Assembly (NCBI RefSeq): GCF_002865645.1
Contig: NW_020194555.1
Coordinates: 3,560,288-3,624,287, forward strand
Direction of reading: 5' to 3'
Length of the DNA: 64,000 nucleotides
Source: Hyaloscypha bicolor E
Taxonomy: Eukaryota; Ascomycota; Leotiomycetes; Helotiales; Hyaloscyphaceae
A program made the position numbers and the translations under genes. The notes beneath the pieces are model-generated. The model made no database searches. It had not been told where the DNA came from and was given only the letters and a program-made list of their open reading frames with translations. Shown in pieces: positions 21,640 through 32,492 of this stretch (position 1 is its first letter; every line of letters begins with the position of its first letter).

Positions 21640-23332
21640 GAGTTATGCCATAGTGTACAGCGGGCCCGTGGGAGCAATCCTACGCTTTTTCATCGTTGGA
21701 GTCGATGTCTATTTCGTCATGCAGAGTATTGGAGAAATGTCTACCTCCTAGCACTTTTGTTGAGGTATGTGGGCTTTGAATACTTTCTTCTGTCGTGAAT
21801 TTTGGCCGATGATTTACCTGATGTCTGGCCGATTTGTCGATCCTGCGTTGGCCTTTGCATTGGGTCGGGATTATTGGTATCTTGTAAGTTGAAATTCACT
21901 CTCCACTCACCCGGAACTGCCGTAGTGTAAATTGTTTAATTAGTGACTAATTTTACTTAGTGAATTACGAATCTAGCTGGAGAATACAACAGTTTCTCTA
22001 TTGTCATGACACTCTGGACCGACAGAGTTCCTGACTACGGCTGGATCCTCATGGCTTGGGCATTTTTCCAAACCACTTCGCTTCTTGGTGTTGCTATGTA
22101 CGGAGAGAGTAAGCAGCCACAACGATTCTCATTACGGAAATTAACTCAAATCAGTGGAATTTTGGCTGGCCTTTTTCAAATTCCTCTTTGTACTCTGCAG
22201 TTTCCTGGTCGCCATCCTAATCAACACCGGCGCCATTGGGGGATTACATCGGATTTAGATACTGGGAAGGTCCGGGACTTTTTGTTAACGGAATCAACGG
22301 CTTCGGGCAGACGTTTCTAATTGCTCCAGTCTACTAAATTGCGGAACCGAGAAGCTGGCCTTAACAGCTGGCGAAAGTGCGAACCCGAAGCGGGATCTCC
22401 CTAAAGCGATCAAGCAGACCTTCTGGTGAGTCCTGATTGTCTTCATCGGTCTTGTTTTCTTCAGTTCAATCATCGTCCCTGCCAACTCGCTGGGTCTCCT
22501 CACCGCCACGTCGAAGTCTGGGGCCGGAAACCTGATCAACGTTGTCATCATCACCGCGCTTTTAACTTCAGTCAACTCCTCGATTTATATTTGTTCGCGG
22601 TCCCTTTTGTCGCTGGCAAAATTGGGACGTGCCCCAAAATCTTTGCGAAGACGTCTGCCGACGGAGTTCGAATCTACGTCATCCTGTTCTCCAGTTTCTT
22701 GGGACTTTTAGCTCTTCTCAACTACACTGTAGACGCTGGAAAAGTGTTTACATATCTCGTCGATATTAGAGGTGCTGCTACCTTTGTTGCCTGGGCATTT
22801 ATTGGTATGCTCATATCCGTATGTGAAAGGCCTACTATCACGTCCTTGGGCTGAAGACCTGGTCTAGTAAACAGCTCTTTTTGGGTGTGTATGTAACGTC
22901 TAAAGAGAGAAAAGAAGAGAGGAGCGGGGAGCTCGAGCTAAGTACAGGGTGCCACGCTAGGGCCAGGTCATGTGACGCTGACGTCACAACACCTACGCAG
23001 CTCAAGGCCTCGATCTCAATGTCATACCATACCGGGCCTTGTGGTATCCTTACGGGGCATGGTTTGTTTTATTCATCAGTATCTTCCTTGTTCTCACCTC
23101 TGGTTATACTACACTCATCCCATCGTTCCACGCGGTCAATTTTGTGTTCAACTATATTGTCCTTGTAATTTTTGTACTGTTGTTTATTTCCTGGAAGCTG
23201 CACAAGAAGATGAAATGTTTACCACTTATGGAAATGAACCTGGCCACTGGACGAAGTGAGAATATTTGGCGACCAAACCCTGATGGCGAGCTGAAGGTGT
23301 CAATTTTGTTGAAATTCAAGAGATTTTTTTAA
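21640..23332 (+). pseudogene. amino-acid permease (APC/YAT family), multiply disrupted
   Basis: Permease blocks can be followed in order in shifting frames: SGPVGAILRFFIVG and QSIGEMST (about 21660-21750); GRFVDPALAFALGRDYWYL (about 21828-21885); LWTDRVPDYGWILMAWAFFQ (from about 22009); FVLCSFLVAILINTGAIGG (about 22180-22240); ESANPKRDLPKAIKQTFW (about 22370-22430); a long C-terminal half (22440-22820); and ALWYPYGAWFVLFISIFLVL to the end. Breaks: TAG at about 21749, a one-base shift near 22240, and a TGA directly after TFW at about 22427 where the family has Arg (CGA to TGA). A stretch of unrelated sequence (about 22820-22985) also replaces the loop before the last two helices. Not functional; family identification is firm. 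Confidence 0.85.
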
Positions 23333-23594
23333 GATAAATGAGGGGAGGAAGTGAAACAGCACTAGTTGTAATTGGGATACACGATATAATTGTTTATTGG
23401 AGTAGGTTATAATGTTCCTACGAAGTTGGTATGAATTTGTCGTGTGTTATTCTGCTCGTAGGTTAGCAAATACTTTGGTTTTTGCGAAGTCGCGGTGCTT
23501 TCTTCCTGATTCGGAATGGAAAAGGGGTGATCACGTGATACGAACACTGTCATACACAAAGTTTTCTCTCCTTCTCTCTTTGCAATCTTGGTCG

Positions 23595-24677
23595 TTATAG
23601 ATCTAATAAGTCTTGCAAATTGTTTATATTCTTACATGGCCATTGGTCATAATTCAATATCACTCCTTTCAGTACTAATAGCCTTCCACCGTCAATTCTG
23701 ACGGTCTTCCCATCCATAAATGACCCAGCTTTACTCGAAAGCCATATCGCAGTGCCCACCATGTCTTCTTCACTCCCTGCACTTCTTGTTTAGAACTCTT
23801 TTGCAAGGCGGATATTTGAAGTCGGGTCATTAACATCGCTCTTCCCTGACGGTACAAGGCAAGGAAAAAACGAATTTACTCGAACTGATATGTCAAACTC
23901 GAGACCAGGCTCGAAGAAAATGAGTGCTTACTATAAAAATGCGCAAACTCTGCAGCTAGTATCCTCGCTAAATGATCAACTGCAGCTTTTGATGCCTGAT
24001 ACGCAAGAACGAATTGGTGATTATGAACACTGGAGGGACTGCTGAAAAGGATTACAGAACCACTCCCACTACCTTTCTTGGCTGCAGTGCCAATCAGCTT
24101 GATAAAGCCAGCAGTCGAGAAATATGGAGCGAGGACATTCAACTGAAATGCGTGTTCCCAACTCTCCCAAGAAGCGGACTTGATCGCCGTTTCAAGATCC
24201 TCAAGGCTTTCTCCGTGCTTGAAAGTAAGAGCATCAATGTGCCGATGTGCTGCACAGTGAATAATTAAGTCAAGGAAGGTCTGGTTTTGAAGGACCTCCT
24301 GGAAGATGCCTTCAACACCCGCTTTACGCGGGAGATCCCCGCATATCCTAACCAACAACGTGAGCAAGTCTCTTTTTGAAAACGTAACTCAGAAATGTAC
24401 ATACGTATGAACTTCGACAACTTTCTGAACGCTTTTCGCTGACTCCTCAGACTCTGACTTGGACGCCAAGAGGGATATCTCATCTATGTCTACAAGAATA
24501 GTCTTGGCTCCATCTACAGCAAATACTTTAGCCAGCATTCGACCAATGCCAAAGCCTTTGTATTTGAATTCAGTTTGAGGTAAATGGCAACCTGGTTAAG
24601 GAGTACTTACCTCCTCCTGTGATCAGGACCGTCCTTCCGGCAACTTCAAACTGAGTTCGAGGAAGCAAGTGAGCCAT
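23595..24677 (-). pseudogene. short-chain dehydrogenase/reductase truncated by a nonsense codon
   Basis: Exons 24677..24611, 24555..24405, 24347..23932 and 23884 onward give a Rossmann SDR: dinucleotide motif TGGGGFGIGR split by the first intron, LVDIDE at the end of strand 2, IIHCAAH (NNAG-like), an SSPSS serine, and catalytic AYQASKAA (YxxxK). The frame ends at TAA 23792..23790 after LAKEF, giving 242 aa. Downstream the same frame continues with RSAGSEEDMVGTAIWLSSKA and then GSFMDGKTVRIDGG, the standard SDR C-terminus, before the next stop at 23595. A CAA to TAA change therefore removed the final part of the fold. It could survive as a shortened protein, but loss of the last strand makes a pseudogene likelier. 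Confidence 0.8.
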
Positions 24678-25144
24678 TCTCTTGCTAACCGGTATCCTTT
24701 GGAGCACTCAACTTCAGAAACAAGCAAAAATTGTTCTACGAGTGCGGCGGGAATGTCTTGGGATCTCCGAAAGGGGTGCAAACCTCAGCCGAAATAGTCA
24801 ACAAAAGATCGGGACTCATCTTCGGCGCTGGACGCACTGGGCAAATTCTGTTAATTGAGAAAATAATTCTATAATCTAGCCGTGATGCTAATTCGGAGTT
24901 GCCCGCTTTTGTTGGTGCATCCCACATGATTCCGGGTGATCACCGGCCAGCAAGATCCCCCCCTTTTAGCTCCCGAGACTTCACAACGTCACGTCTCACA
25001 GGCGGGAAGGCGCGTCTTCATGGGACACGCTTCAAATTTGACGGGCTTCGTTTGCTCGAATTGCTTCATTTATTAAAACCCATCCGTTTCATTTGATCAT
25101 TACTTTCTCTGTTGATCGCCTCCCCACTTTGGCGGCCAGAAATT

Positions 25145-25470
25145 ATGTCCAGCACCAAAAAGAACGCCGTCTTCGACGTAGTCGGCACCTGCGTTTCCCA
25201 CGATAGCTTTTTCAAAGCTATCGATTATCGACTGAGAGATAAGCTGAGAGCAGAAGGCATCAAACCGAAACTTCTAGGCTTTGCATGGATGGAGGCGGCT
25301 GAGCGGGAGTACACATACCTCAGCATATCTGGAGGATACGTGCCGTTCTGGAGTGTCTTCCAACCACTATTCTACCGCATGTTATAGATAGCAAGAATCG
25401 AAGAACCTCGAAAACCTGCGACGGATGAAGGTAGTCTGTATATGGCCGAGGAGTACAAGAAATTGGATGC
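25145..25470 (+). pseudogene. HAD-family (2-haloacid dehalogenase-like) N-terminal fragment
   Basis: ATG 25145 opens MSSTKKNAVFDVVGTCVSHD, with the first HAD motif (FDVVGT) where the nucleophile Asp should sit, followed by LLGFAWMEAAEREYTYLSIS. A TAG at about 25385 interrupts the frame. The same frame goes on with IEEPRKPATDEG and MAEEYKKLDAW, which fits the next helices of the family. After Trp at about 25469 the homology stops abruptly and an FAD-oxidase sequence begins. About 108 residues of an expected 240-280 remain. Confidence 0.65.
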
Positions 25471-26135
25471 ATGGAGTCTCCGACTCAGACGGGAGTTGGA
25501 CCGTGGCAACCCCCCGCGGCCCCATCAAAGCCAAGAAAGTAGTTTTTGTAACCAATGCATACACAGCGGGCATCGCTCCCCAATTCACAGATAAAATCGT
25601 CCCCGTGCGAGGAACCCGTAGTCGTATCGCCACCCCCGCACTTAAACCCTCTCCTTTGCTTTCAAATACCTGCAGCTGAGGCACGGACCTTCGTTGTATG
25701 ATTATCTGATTCCAAGATCGGATGGAAGACATTATTTTGATGGGTTCATGCAGAAGCATTTCCGGGGGTGGGAAGAGAGTGGTGCGTATACTGATAAAAT
25801 TTGGACTAGAAGTAAGTCATTTGGCAGTTATGACATGAAATTCCGTTTTAAGGCGTGCTGGCCATGGTCAATTTAGTCATGGTATGGAGTTCTGACTTCA
25901 TGCCATATGTGGGAGATGTACCTGGAAAACCTGGACAACTTGTCGTTGCTGGATTTTCAGGCCATGGGATGAAATCCTCTTGGCTACCAAAGGAGTTACG
26001 GGAATGCTGAAGGGCAAGCCTTTTGAGGAGGCAGGTTTGCCGAAGCTGTTCAAACCAACGGTGGAACGGTTGACAAGTGAGAAGAATGATATTTTGGATG
26101 GCCATCCGGCTCCAATGCCAGCAGCTGGGTTATAA
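25471..26135 (+). pseudogene. FAD-dependent oxidoreductase (DAO-type) C-terminal fragment
   Basis: Reading frames from 25471 contain DGSWTVATPRGPIKAKKVVFVTNAY and then IVPVRGTRSRI, followed by SLYDYLIPRSDGR, which is the DAO/sarcosine-oxidase-like fold near the substrate site. The end holds GQLVVAGFSGHGM, the FAD-binding C-terminal motif, followed after a one-base shift by TKGVTGMLKGKPFEEAGLP and a stop at 26133-26135. A TGA at about 25677 and two or more frameshifts break it. The N-terminal GxGxxG nucleotide-binding region is absent; its place is taken by the HAD fragment, so a deletion or recombination fused two unrelated gene remnants. Confidence 0.75.
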
Positions 26136-26213
26136 CAGACACCCAACACTTGAAAATTTTTACCCCTAATTCATCACCATGCCAAATGTCGTGTGCCCTA
26201 AACATTATGAGAA

Positions 26214-27305
26214 TCATTCGAACAAGTGAAGGGACAAAACGTGCCACTGCGGCTTAAGATATCTTATTGGCTGTGCTTTCCCAAACTGATCAATCTTCGC
26301 CATCTCCTCGTCACTCAACTTAATCACCTCAAGTTTACTCACGATCCTGCTCGGGGAAGTCTACCCTCACATTGGACATTTCTTTCCCATTTCTTAAAAC
26401 CCACCTATTCCCCACACCTCAAGAAATCAAAACCTGCTCACTCCTCTTCCCATACCTTTCCGCAATCTCACAAATGCCTCTCTCACTCAATAATTGGGAG
26501 TCTGGGTTTCCCAGCGGCGAGTAAGTTACCAGCTGAATACCTTTCTCCTTACAATATTTCACCAACTCCTCCTGAGATGAGGGGTGGAGCTCGACTTGAT
26601 TTACACCAGGCACAACCTTTGCGATATTGAGGAACTTCTCGAGGTTATGTGTGCTAAAATTGCTGATTTCCATTGCTTTTACTTTTTCTGGGCAAGAGAG
26701 GAGGATGGTTTCCATGCTTTGCCAGGCTTTGAGAAACTCCCACGAGGGTTCAAGCTCGAATGATCCGTCTGGGAGGGTGGGAACTCCGGAGTCGTTGCCT
26801 TTTGAATTGAATGATACTGACCTGCATTTGAAGGAGTGAGATTAGGTCATCGAAATACACGAGGAGCAAGCGCCAGTGCATGAGCCAGAGATCAAGGTAG
26901 CCAACGCCCAGAGCTGAGAGGTTGAGCTTGAGGGCTTCTTGGGCTCGGGAATGATACGTTCCCCAAATTTTGTCCGTGAGAAAGAGCTCACTTCTTAGGA
27001 CCCCTGGACTTCTGATCCCTTCACCAACTGCTTTTTCGTTTCTGTCGTTCTTCAGAGTCTAACTTTCAAGTGAAGGGTGGAAAGGACGGGTTACCCATAG
27101 TGCCAAGCCGTGTTGATATGTTGTATCCAGCTTGGATTGCCGCTTTCACAGCTACGAACTAATCAATTCTTCGTTTTTGATTCGTGAAGATTGAAACCGA
27201 GTCCAACGTACCAATCACGCCCTCATTAGTTGACTGTCAGGTTCCCAACCCAATCGCTGGCATATCAGCCCCTGTATTTAACCTGAAACTCTTCGTGATC
27301 GTCAT
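26214..27305 (-). pseudogene. aldo/keto reductase pseudogene
   Basis: From ATG 27305 on the minus strand: SFRLNTGADMPAIGLGT, then TGA where the family has Trp (TGG to TGA). After a short intron come AVKAAIQAG and, one base out of frame, HINTAWHYG. The catalytic-region blocks TDKIWGTYHSRAQEALKLNL and LGVGYLDLWLMHW are intact, as are EISNFSTHNLEKFL and VNQVELHPSSQEELVKYC. Near the end another TGG to TGA (after VLIS) and frame changes precede SKLEVIKLSDEEMAKIDQFG. Introns look normal, so the gene was once spliced and active. At least two nonsense changes and two shifts make it dead. Confidence 0.85.
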
Positions 27306-27651
27306 TATATTCTGGGCATTCCAAATTTCGAGCAGATATAACTTGAAAATTCTTCATACAGCTATTCTGATCTTGTGAACGCAAGATATTGAGAAGTGTT
27401 GTGGAGCGCCCAACCCCTTTCCACGCCACGGCCACGGCTAGCGGACCAATAGATAAGCATCGGCGAACAGCTCAACAACACTCCACTCTTGAGGAACGCT
27501 GCGATACCTTGTACTCTACATTTCCTGGTTCAGAGTAACACAATACTTACCGGCTGATGCCATACCGACCTACACCTCATCTTATCCTTAAGATATCCCC
27601 AGCATCCAAATCGAAACCCTAGAGAAAAGGCCACTTGACCAAAATCCAACC

Positions 27652-29328
27652 ATGGGTTCAACAGAAGAGATCTACGAAATTAGCACGAAAACCCAAGAAG
27701 TAGTCGATGACTACGAGAGTTATGTCGGCGGAGGGTTTGCTCCTTATCCTGTTCGCTTCCTCTCCCCTCTCTACCCTTCATTCCCCCGTCCATCGCCAAA
27801 CTAACTAGAAATAGGTAGCTCTTACCCACACCAAAGGCTCAAAAGCATGGGACGTCGACGGAAAAGAGTACATAGACTTCCTTTCCATGTATTCTGTCGT
27901 GAACATGGGCCATGGGCACCCGAAAATCCTCGCCGCGGCAGTGCAAGCCATGACTGAGGGAGCGGTCGTGAACCTCCCCTTCCATTCTCCATATTATGGG
28001 AAATTGGCGAAGAAGTTACATGACGTGTGTGGTTCCTCGTCCAGCCTCTCTTTGGAGACCGAATCGAAACTGATCTAGGACAGCTCTTTGGATACGATAA
28101 ATTCGTCGCCATGACCTCCGGCGCCGAAGCTGCTGATGCTGCTGTAAAGATTGCACGGAAATGGGGGTATATAAGCAAGAATATTCCGGAGGGGAAATGT
28201 CATATACTAACTGCGGCGGCTTGTTATCATGGTGTTACACTTTCGACTGTTTCGTTGGCGAGTAAGAAGAGTTCTGGTAAGATCCTACGTTTGATCTCAT
28301 TTTACCGTTAGATGAAAGCGAAGTCAGGTTTTGGCTAACGATAATGGTGATCGTTGAATAGCGTTTGGCCCTTTCGTCCCAAATGTAGGTTCCACGGCGC
28401 CTTCAGGAAAGGTTGTGGCGTTTGGTGTCATTGATGATCTGAGGGAGGCGCTGGAGGTTGACGGGGAGAGGATTGTGGCATTTATTATTGAGCCTATTCA
28501 GGGTTCTGCTGGGTATGTCTTCAACCACCTATCACCGCTCAGACACATTTGCTGACTTTGAATAGAATTGTTGCTCCACCGAAGGGATACCTGAAAGAGG
28601 TTGCTGCTCTGTGCAAGGGCCATAACGTGTTGTTTATTGTCGATGAAGTTCAATGTGGACTGGGCCGAGCAGGAGCAAATCTTTGTCATCTGAGAGATGG
28701 TGTGCGTCCTGATTTGGTGGTACTGGGCAAGGCATTAGCAGGAGGCATGCCCAGTCGTCATTCAATATTTATTTTCAGACGCCGACTCACGTGATTTTAG
28801 GCATGTACCCCCTTTCCGGGGTTTTGGGCGACGACCACATCATGGGTCTTCTCGATCCCTTCGAGTAAGTCGCTTTCCCTTCCCCGAGCTCCTCTCTCTG
28901 ACCTCGACAGAATTGGCTCAACAATGGCTGCAAATCCCGTAGGCTGTGCCGCCGCCCTCGCAGCCCTGGACGTCCTCGTTGACGAAGACCTCTCCCAACG
29001 CTCCAACGAACTTGGCGATCTGCTCCGCTCAAATCTAAAAGCCGCCAACTTACCACACATAACAGCCTTCAATGGAGCCGGGTTATTCATGTCCCTCGTT
29101 CTGGAAGACAAGCCACCGAAGGTGACACCGAGGAGGATTGTTTCATTGTTGGCGCAGAGAGGGGTGTTGGCCAGTGCTGCAGGTTTGAGGAGGATTCGAA
29201 TTTGTCCACCGTTGACTATCAGCAAAGAGGAGCTGTTGAAAGGTGCAGAGGTTGTAATTGGTGTGATGAGGGATATTGAGGGATGTGGCGAATTACCTGC
29301 TGAAGTTTTGGTTGATGTTCGGCATTAA
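27652..29328 (+). CDS. ornithine-type aminotransferase (class III, PLP-dependent)
   Basis: Transfers the delta-amino group of ornithine (or a similar omega-amine) to 2-oxoglutarate; PLP enzyme, 437 aa. Exons: 27652..27750, 27815..28024, 28084..28276, 28362..28512, 28566..28744, 28801..28864 and 28911..29328. Landmarks: GGGFAPYPV and DVDGKEYIDFLSMYSVVNMGH (N-terminal arm), MTSGAEAADAAVKIARKW (PLP phosphate loop), FIIEPIQGSAG, FIVDEVQCGLGR with the cofactor Asp, VLGKALAGG with the Schiff-base Lys, and AANPVGCAAALAAL. Length matches ornithine aminotransferases. The fifth intron is read as GC-AG (GGAG|GCATGC...TTTTAG), which gives AGGMYPLS; a GT donor nine bases on is possible but inserts Met-Pro-Ser. 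No stops or shifts, unlike its left-hand neighbours. The substrate is by family, not proven. Confidence 0.88.
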
Positions 29329-30154
29329 GGTTTGAGTGGGAGTGCTTGGTGATAGATGTTCTTGTACAAATAACATTTGAGCTTAGTGCTTGTCTGGATC
29401 TCAACCTTCGCGCTTTAAAAGAGGATCTTGCAAGAGATACAAAGAGAGCCAAAGCCGTTTTGCGGAATGTGTTGTTGTGCCATGGAGTTCATGCGGTGCT
29501 TGGAGCTCCTCATCAGTACTCCTATCTGTGGAACTTCTCCCACCTTCAAAAGAAGTGTCCCTGGAAGTATTCATCAGCATTATTATATGTTTTCCACAGA
29601 GGGCTCATAAATATATTTGACGGCACGCAGTCGTCCGGCGGATATCCATCGACAGGACGACGACCTTTAATAACGGCAACCTAATATCAAGATAATCTGA
29701 TAATTTACAAAAGAATAGCGCTGGTAGAGAGAACTTGCATGCGAAAGGCATAGCTTGTTTAGGATCATTTGGTAAATGCATCAAATTCAATCTTTGCAAT
29801 AGGGGTTGGAGCTGGTCTGCATTGCTAATTCGGCGTACCCTAGGGTATCTTCCAAGTAAAAGAAGACAAAGGCAACATGAATCAATTAGGAATATAGTAT
29901 ACGTGTGCGCGAGTGGATTAAAACCGAGCCAATGGCTTCCAGGGTCTGGAGAACTTCCTCATCTTGTTTGCGGAATTCTGGATCATAGTGAGATCTAACT
30001 ATCACACTTGAGATCTCGAATTCTGGAAGCAGAGAACTTTCTCATTTGTAGAATTCAAGATCATGCTGCGATCCAGCCCGATACAATGGGCAAAAGGAAC
30101 TCGCTCATCATTCCGACGTTGAACACAAATCACCATTTTGATTTTTTCCAGCTT
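29329..30154. other. intergenic region
   Basis: No family-like open frame. It separates the 3' ends of the aminotransferase and the ABC protein. Around 29980-30060 the word gaattctg/gaattc with agatc recurs a few times, but not as a clear repeat. Confidence 0.4.
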
Positions 30155-32245
30155 TCATGCCGGCTCTCTCATGCCCCAGATCTCACTCCATCGTCGATAA
30201 TCCCCCTCAACCGGGCCTTCCAACCTCCCAAACCTTGCTGGTCTACCCGTATTAGCTTCAGGAAGGCAAACCCACTCCCGTACACTCCCCGGAATCTCCT
30301 CTTTCACATGGCTGATAACAATCAACGCTTGCTCGTTCCCTAATCCCCTCACCTTCACCCTGCCTTCCTTCTGCACATCACTTTCCACAACTTTAGGAGC
30401 TTTATCAATCTCGGAAGACGAGTGAGGGTGGGAGAATGACTTTGTTTCGCCGTGGGCGAGAAAGAGGAGACACCGGTCCCGCACACCGTCGTCCATACCA
30501 CTGAACGCTTCATCGAGAATCACAAGATCGGGAGCTTTGATGACAGCACGCAAGAAGAGCGCAACTCTCTGCGCCGAGAACGGTAGACCACCAAACAACA
30601 GCTCGTCGGCCCACTTCAAATTCCTGCTTCCCTTTCCCCCGGCTCTTGGGTGGAGATCCTGCTCAAACCATCCAAGGCAAGCATCAACCTTCTCCCTCGC
30701 CTCCTCATCTAACTTCGGCATTCCTCTGAAAGTATCAGACCAGGCATTCTCCAACACTTGGCGAAGAGTCAACGATTTCGGGATATGTCCATGGATCTCC
30801 GGACTCGAGTGACCAATCCTACTCTGCAAATCGAATATTGATATTCCTGGTTCTCCCGGGGAAGGCAGGCGTGAGCGGCCGAAGAGGCGAATGGGGAGGG
30901 AGTATGTTTGCGGGTGGTCGGAGCAGATTAGAGACAGAAGGGTAGTCTTGCCAGAGCCGTTGGGGCCGAAGATGCCCCAGCGTTCGCCGCGGCGGACCGT
31001 CCACCAGAGACCCGGCTGAGGTTGAGCTGAGGAGGGGAGTCTTTGGGACCAGTTTCCGAGGACGGCTTTGCTGCCGTATTTGACCAAGGCGCCTTCCATT
31101 TCGACGAGTGGTTCTCCTGGGTCAGGAGTAGAAATGTCTTTCATCGGATAGCCATCTCGACTGAATTTGGTTTCATCAGGCTCTTTCTTTGTCGAATTCA
31201 CCACTGGGTGAGTGCTGGGATGAAAGCCAGCAGATGGGGTATAATCCACGATCCCACTGCTGGTGAGACTCCGCCCTACTTCATGCATAGAATGCAACGG
31301 CATATGCCAATCTGGCTGCACATTCCCTCTCTTAGCACTCTCCACATACTCCCTCAACCCCGACAAAACCTCCTCCTTCCTCCCCTGAAACGCAACCTGA
31401 CAACTGCTTTTCAAGTAAACCAAATGCGTAATCCACTCCGGGATTGGATCTTGTGGTCTCAAACTCAACACTAACCTTGGAGCATTCTTCTCCACGAGCC
31501 TCTTCAACATCGGACTCAGGCTTAACAGCGTTGGTGGATCCAACCCCATAAACGGCTCATCCAGCAACAAGACCTCTGGATTCCCAAGCAGCGCTCTAGC
31601 AATCCGTGCCCTTCGCGTCTGCCCATTACTCAGATTCGAGACCGGCATGTCGACCAGATCTCCTAGTCTCAGATCCCTGATAACTCTCTGCAATGTACCA
31701 TTATCAATCCTTCCCCCGTGAATGTCTTGAGAGGGATTCAGTTCCGTGTTTCCCTGTAAGTAATCCAGGACGCTGAAATCCGTGTCTTCTCTCCTCGATT
31801 CGTATCTTGCAGAAAGATATGCGCTCTGTGGCGCCTGAGCACCAAGTCCTTGTTCGCCATCGAATCCTACTCTTTTTATTGCTCGATCTGGATTCCGTAG
31901 TTCATGGTCTTTCTGCTCAATCTCGTCTGACTCAAGGTATGGAAATGACCTTGCTTGTGGCGGGATACAAAGATGATTTCCATTGAGAATCTGCAAAAAT
32001 GTTGTCTTTCCACTTGATGAAGGACCGAGTATGGACCAATATTCCCCTTTCTCTGAAAAACTCGGGAGCTCGAACCTCAAGTTCTTGAATAAAGGAGGAT
32101 TTCCGCCAGTTGTAGCTGTTGTTGAATTGGGATGATGACGATAGAACGTGCCATTGTCAATCCTTATTATCGGTGATCGAGCTGCATTTGTTCCATATCC
32201 ACGCCTGGAACGTAGCCTAAAAGGTGAAAGGACCGGTCTTCGCAT
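30155..32245 (-). CDS. twin-domain ABC ATPase without membrane segments, probable mitochondrial targeting
   Basis: Single-exon gene, 696 aa, with two ABC ATPase modules and no transmembrane helix, similar in plan to ModF-type proteins. Module 1: Walker A GPSSSGKTT (about 74), signature LSNGQTRRARIARAL, Walker B VLLLDEPFMGLD. Module 2: Walker A GPNGSGKTT (about 427), a diverged signature in LPFSAQRVALFLRAV, Walker B LVILDEAFSGMD. The N-terminus MRRPVLSPFRLRSRRGYGTN is Arg-rich and lacks acids, like a mitochondrial presequence with a possible RGY cleavage site. Transport is unlikely without a permease; a role in translation, repair or cofactor handling is open. It is head-to-head with the Ump1 gene, 247 bases between start codons. 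Confidence 0.88.
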   Translation of the reverse strand: MRRPVLSPFRLRSRRGYGTNAARSPIIRIDNGTFYRHHPNSTTATTGGNPPLFKNLRFELPSFSEKGEYWSILGPSSSGKTTFLQILNGNHLCIPPQARSFPYLESDEIEQKDHELRNPDRAIKRVGFDGEQGLGAQAPQSAYLSARYESRREDTDFSVLDYLQGNTELNPSQDIHGGRIDNGTLQRVIRDLRLGDLVDMPVSNLSNGQTRRARIARALLGNPEVLLLDEPFMGLDPPTLLSLSPMLKRLVEKNAPRLVLSLRPQDPIPEWITHLVYLKSSCQVAFQGRKEEVLSGLREYVESAKRGNVQPDWHMPLHSMHEVGRSLTSSGIVDYTPSAGFHPSTHPVVNSTKKEPDETKFSRDGYPMKDISTPDPGEPLVEMEGALVKYGSKAVLGNWSQRLPSSAQPQPGLWWTVRRGERWGIFGPNGSGKTTLLSLICSDHPQTYSLPIRLFGRSRLPSPGEPGISIFDLQSRIGHSSPEIHGHIPKSLTLRQVLENAWSDTFRGMPKLDEEAREKVDACLGWFEQDLHPRAGGKGSRNLKWADELLFGGLPFSAQRVALFLRAVIKAPDLVILDEAFSGMDDGVRDRCLLFLAHGETKSFSHPHSSSEIDKAPKVVESDVQKEGRVKVRGLGNEQALIVISHVKEEIPGSVREWVCLPEANTGRPARFGRLEGPVEGDYRRWSEIWGMREPA

Positions 32246-32492
32246 AGCTAGTTGGGTTGTTCCATGGTGAGGAATTTTAAGTGGGAGGAGTCAGAAGTGA
32301 GGTACCCCGGACTAACCGGGAGAAGCTCGGCGCCAGAAACCGCGCTAGTGGCTTGCAGCTTCATCCGCGTCTTCAACTCGTGCCTGGAGCTTCATCATCA
32401 ACACCACCTTCACCTACCTTCAAACCAAAACCCTCCTCTCCGTCAACCACACAATAATCTCAAGCACTTACTTGAGATACCACGCAGCCATC
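32246..32492. promoter_or_regulatory. short bidirectional promoter between ABC ATPase and Ump1 genes
   Basis: Only 247 bases separate the two divergent start codons, so both genes must share this region. The Ump1 side is CA/CT-rich (about 32390-32460), as in many fungal 5' leaders. No classical TATA box is seen. Confidence 0.5.

Noticed and set aside
25382..25759. Minus-strand frame over the HAD/FAD junction
   Set aside because: Mirror of the FAD-oxidase remnant; no independent motif.
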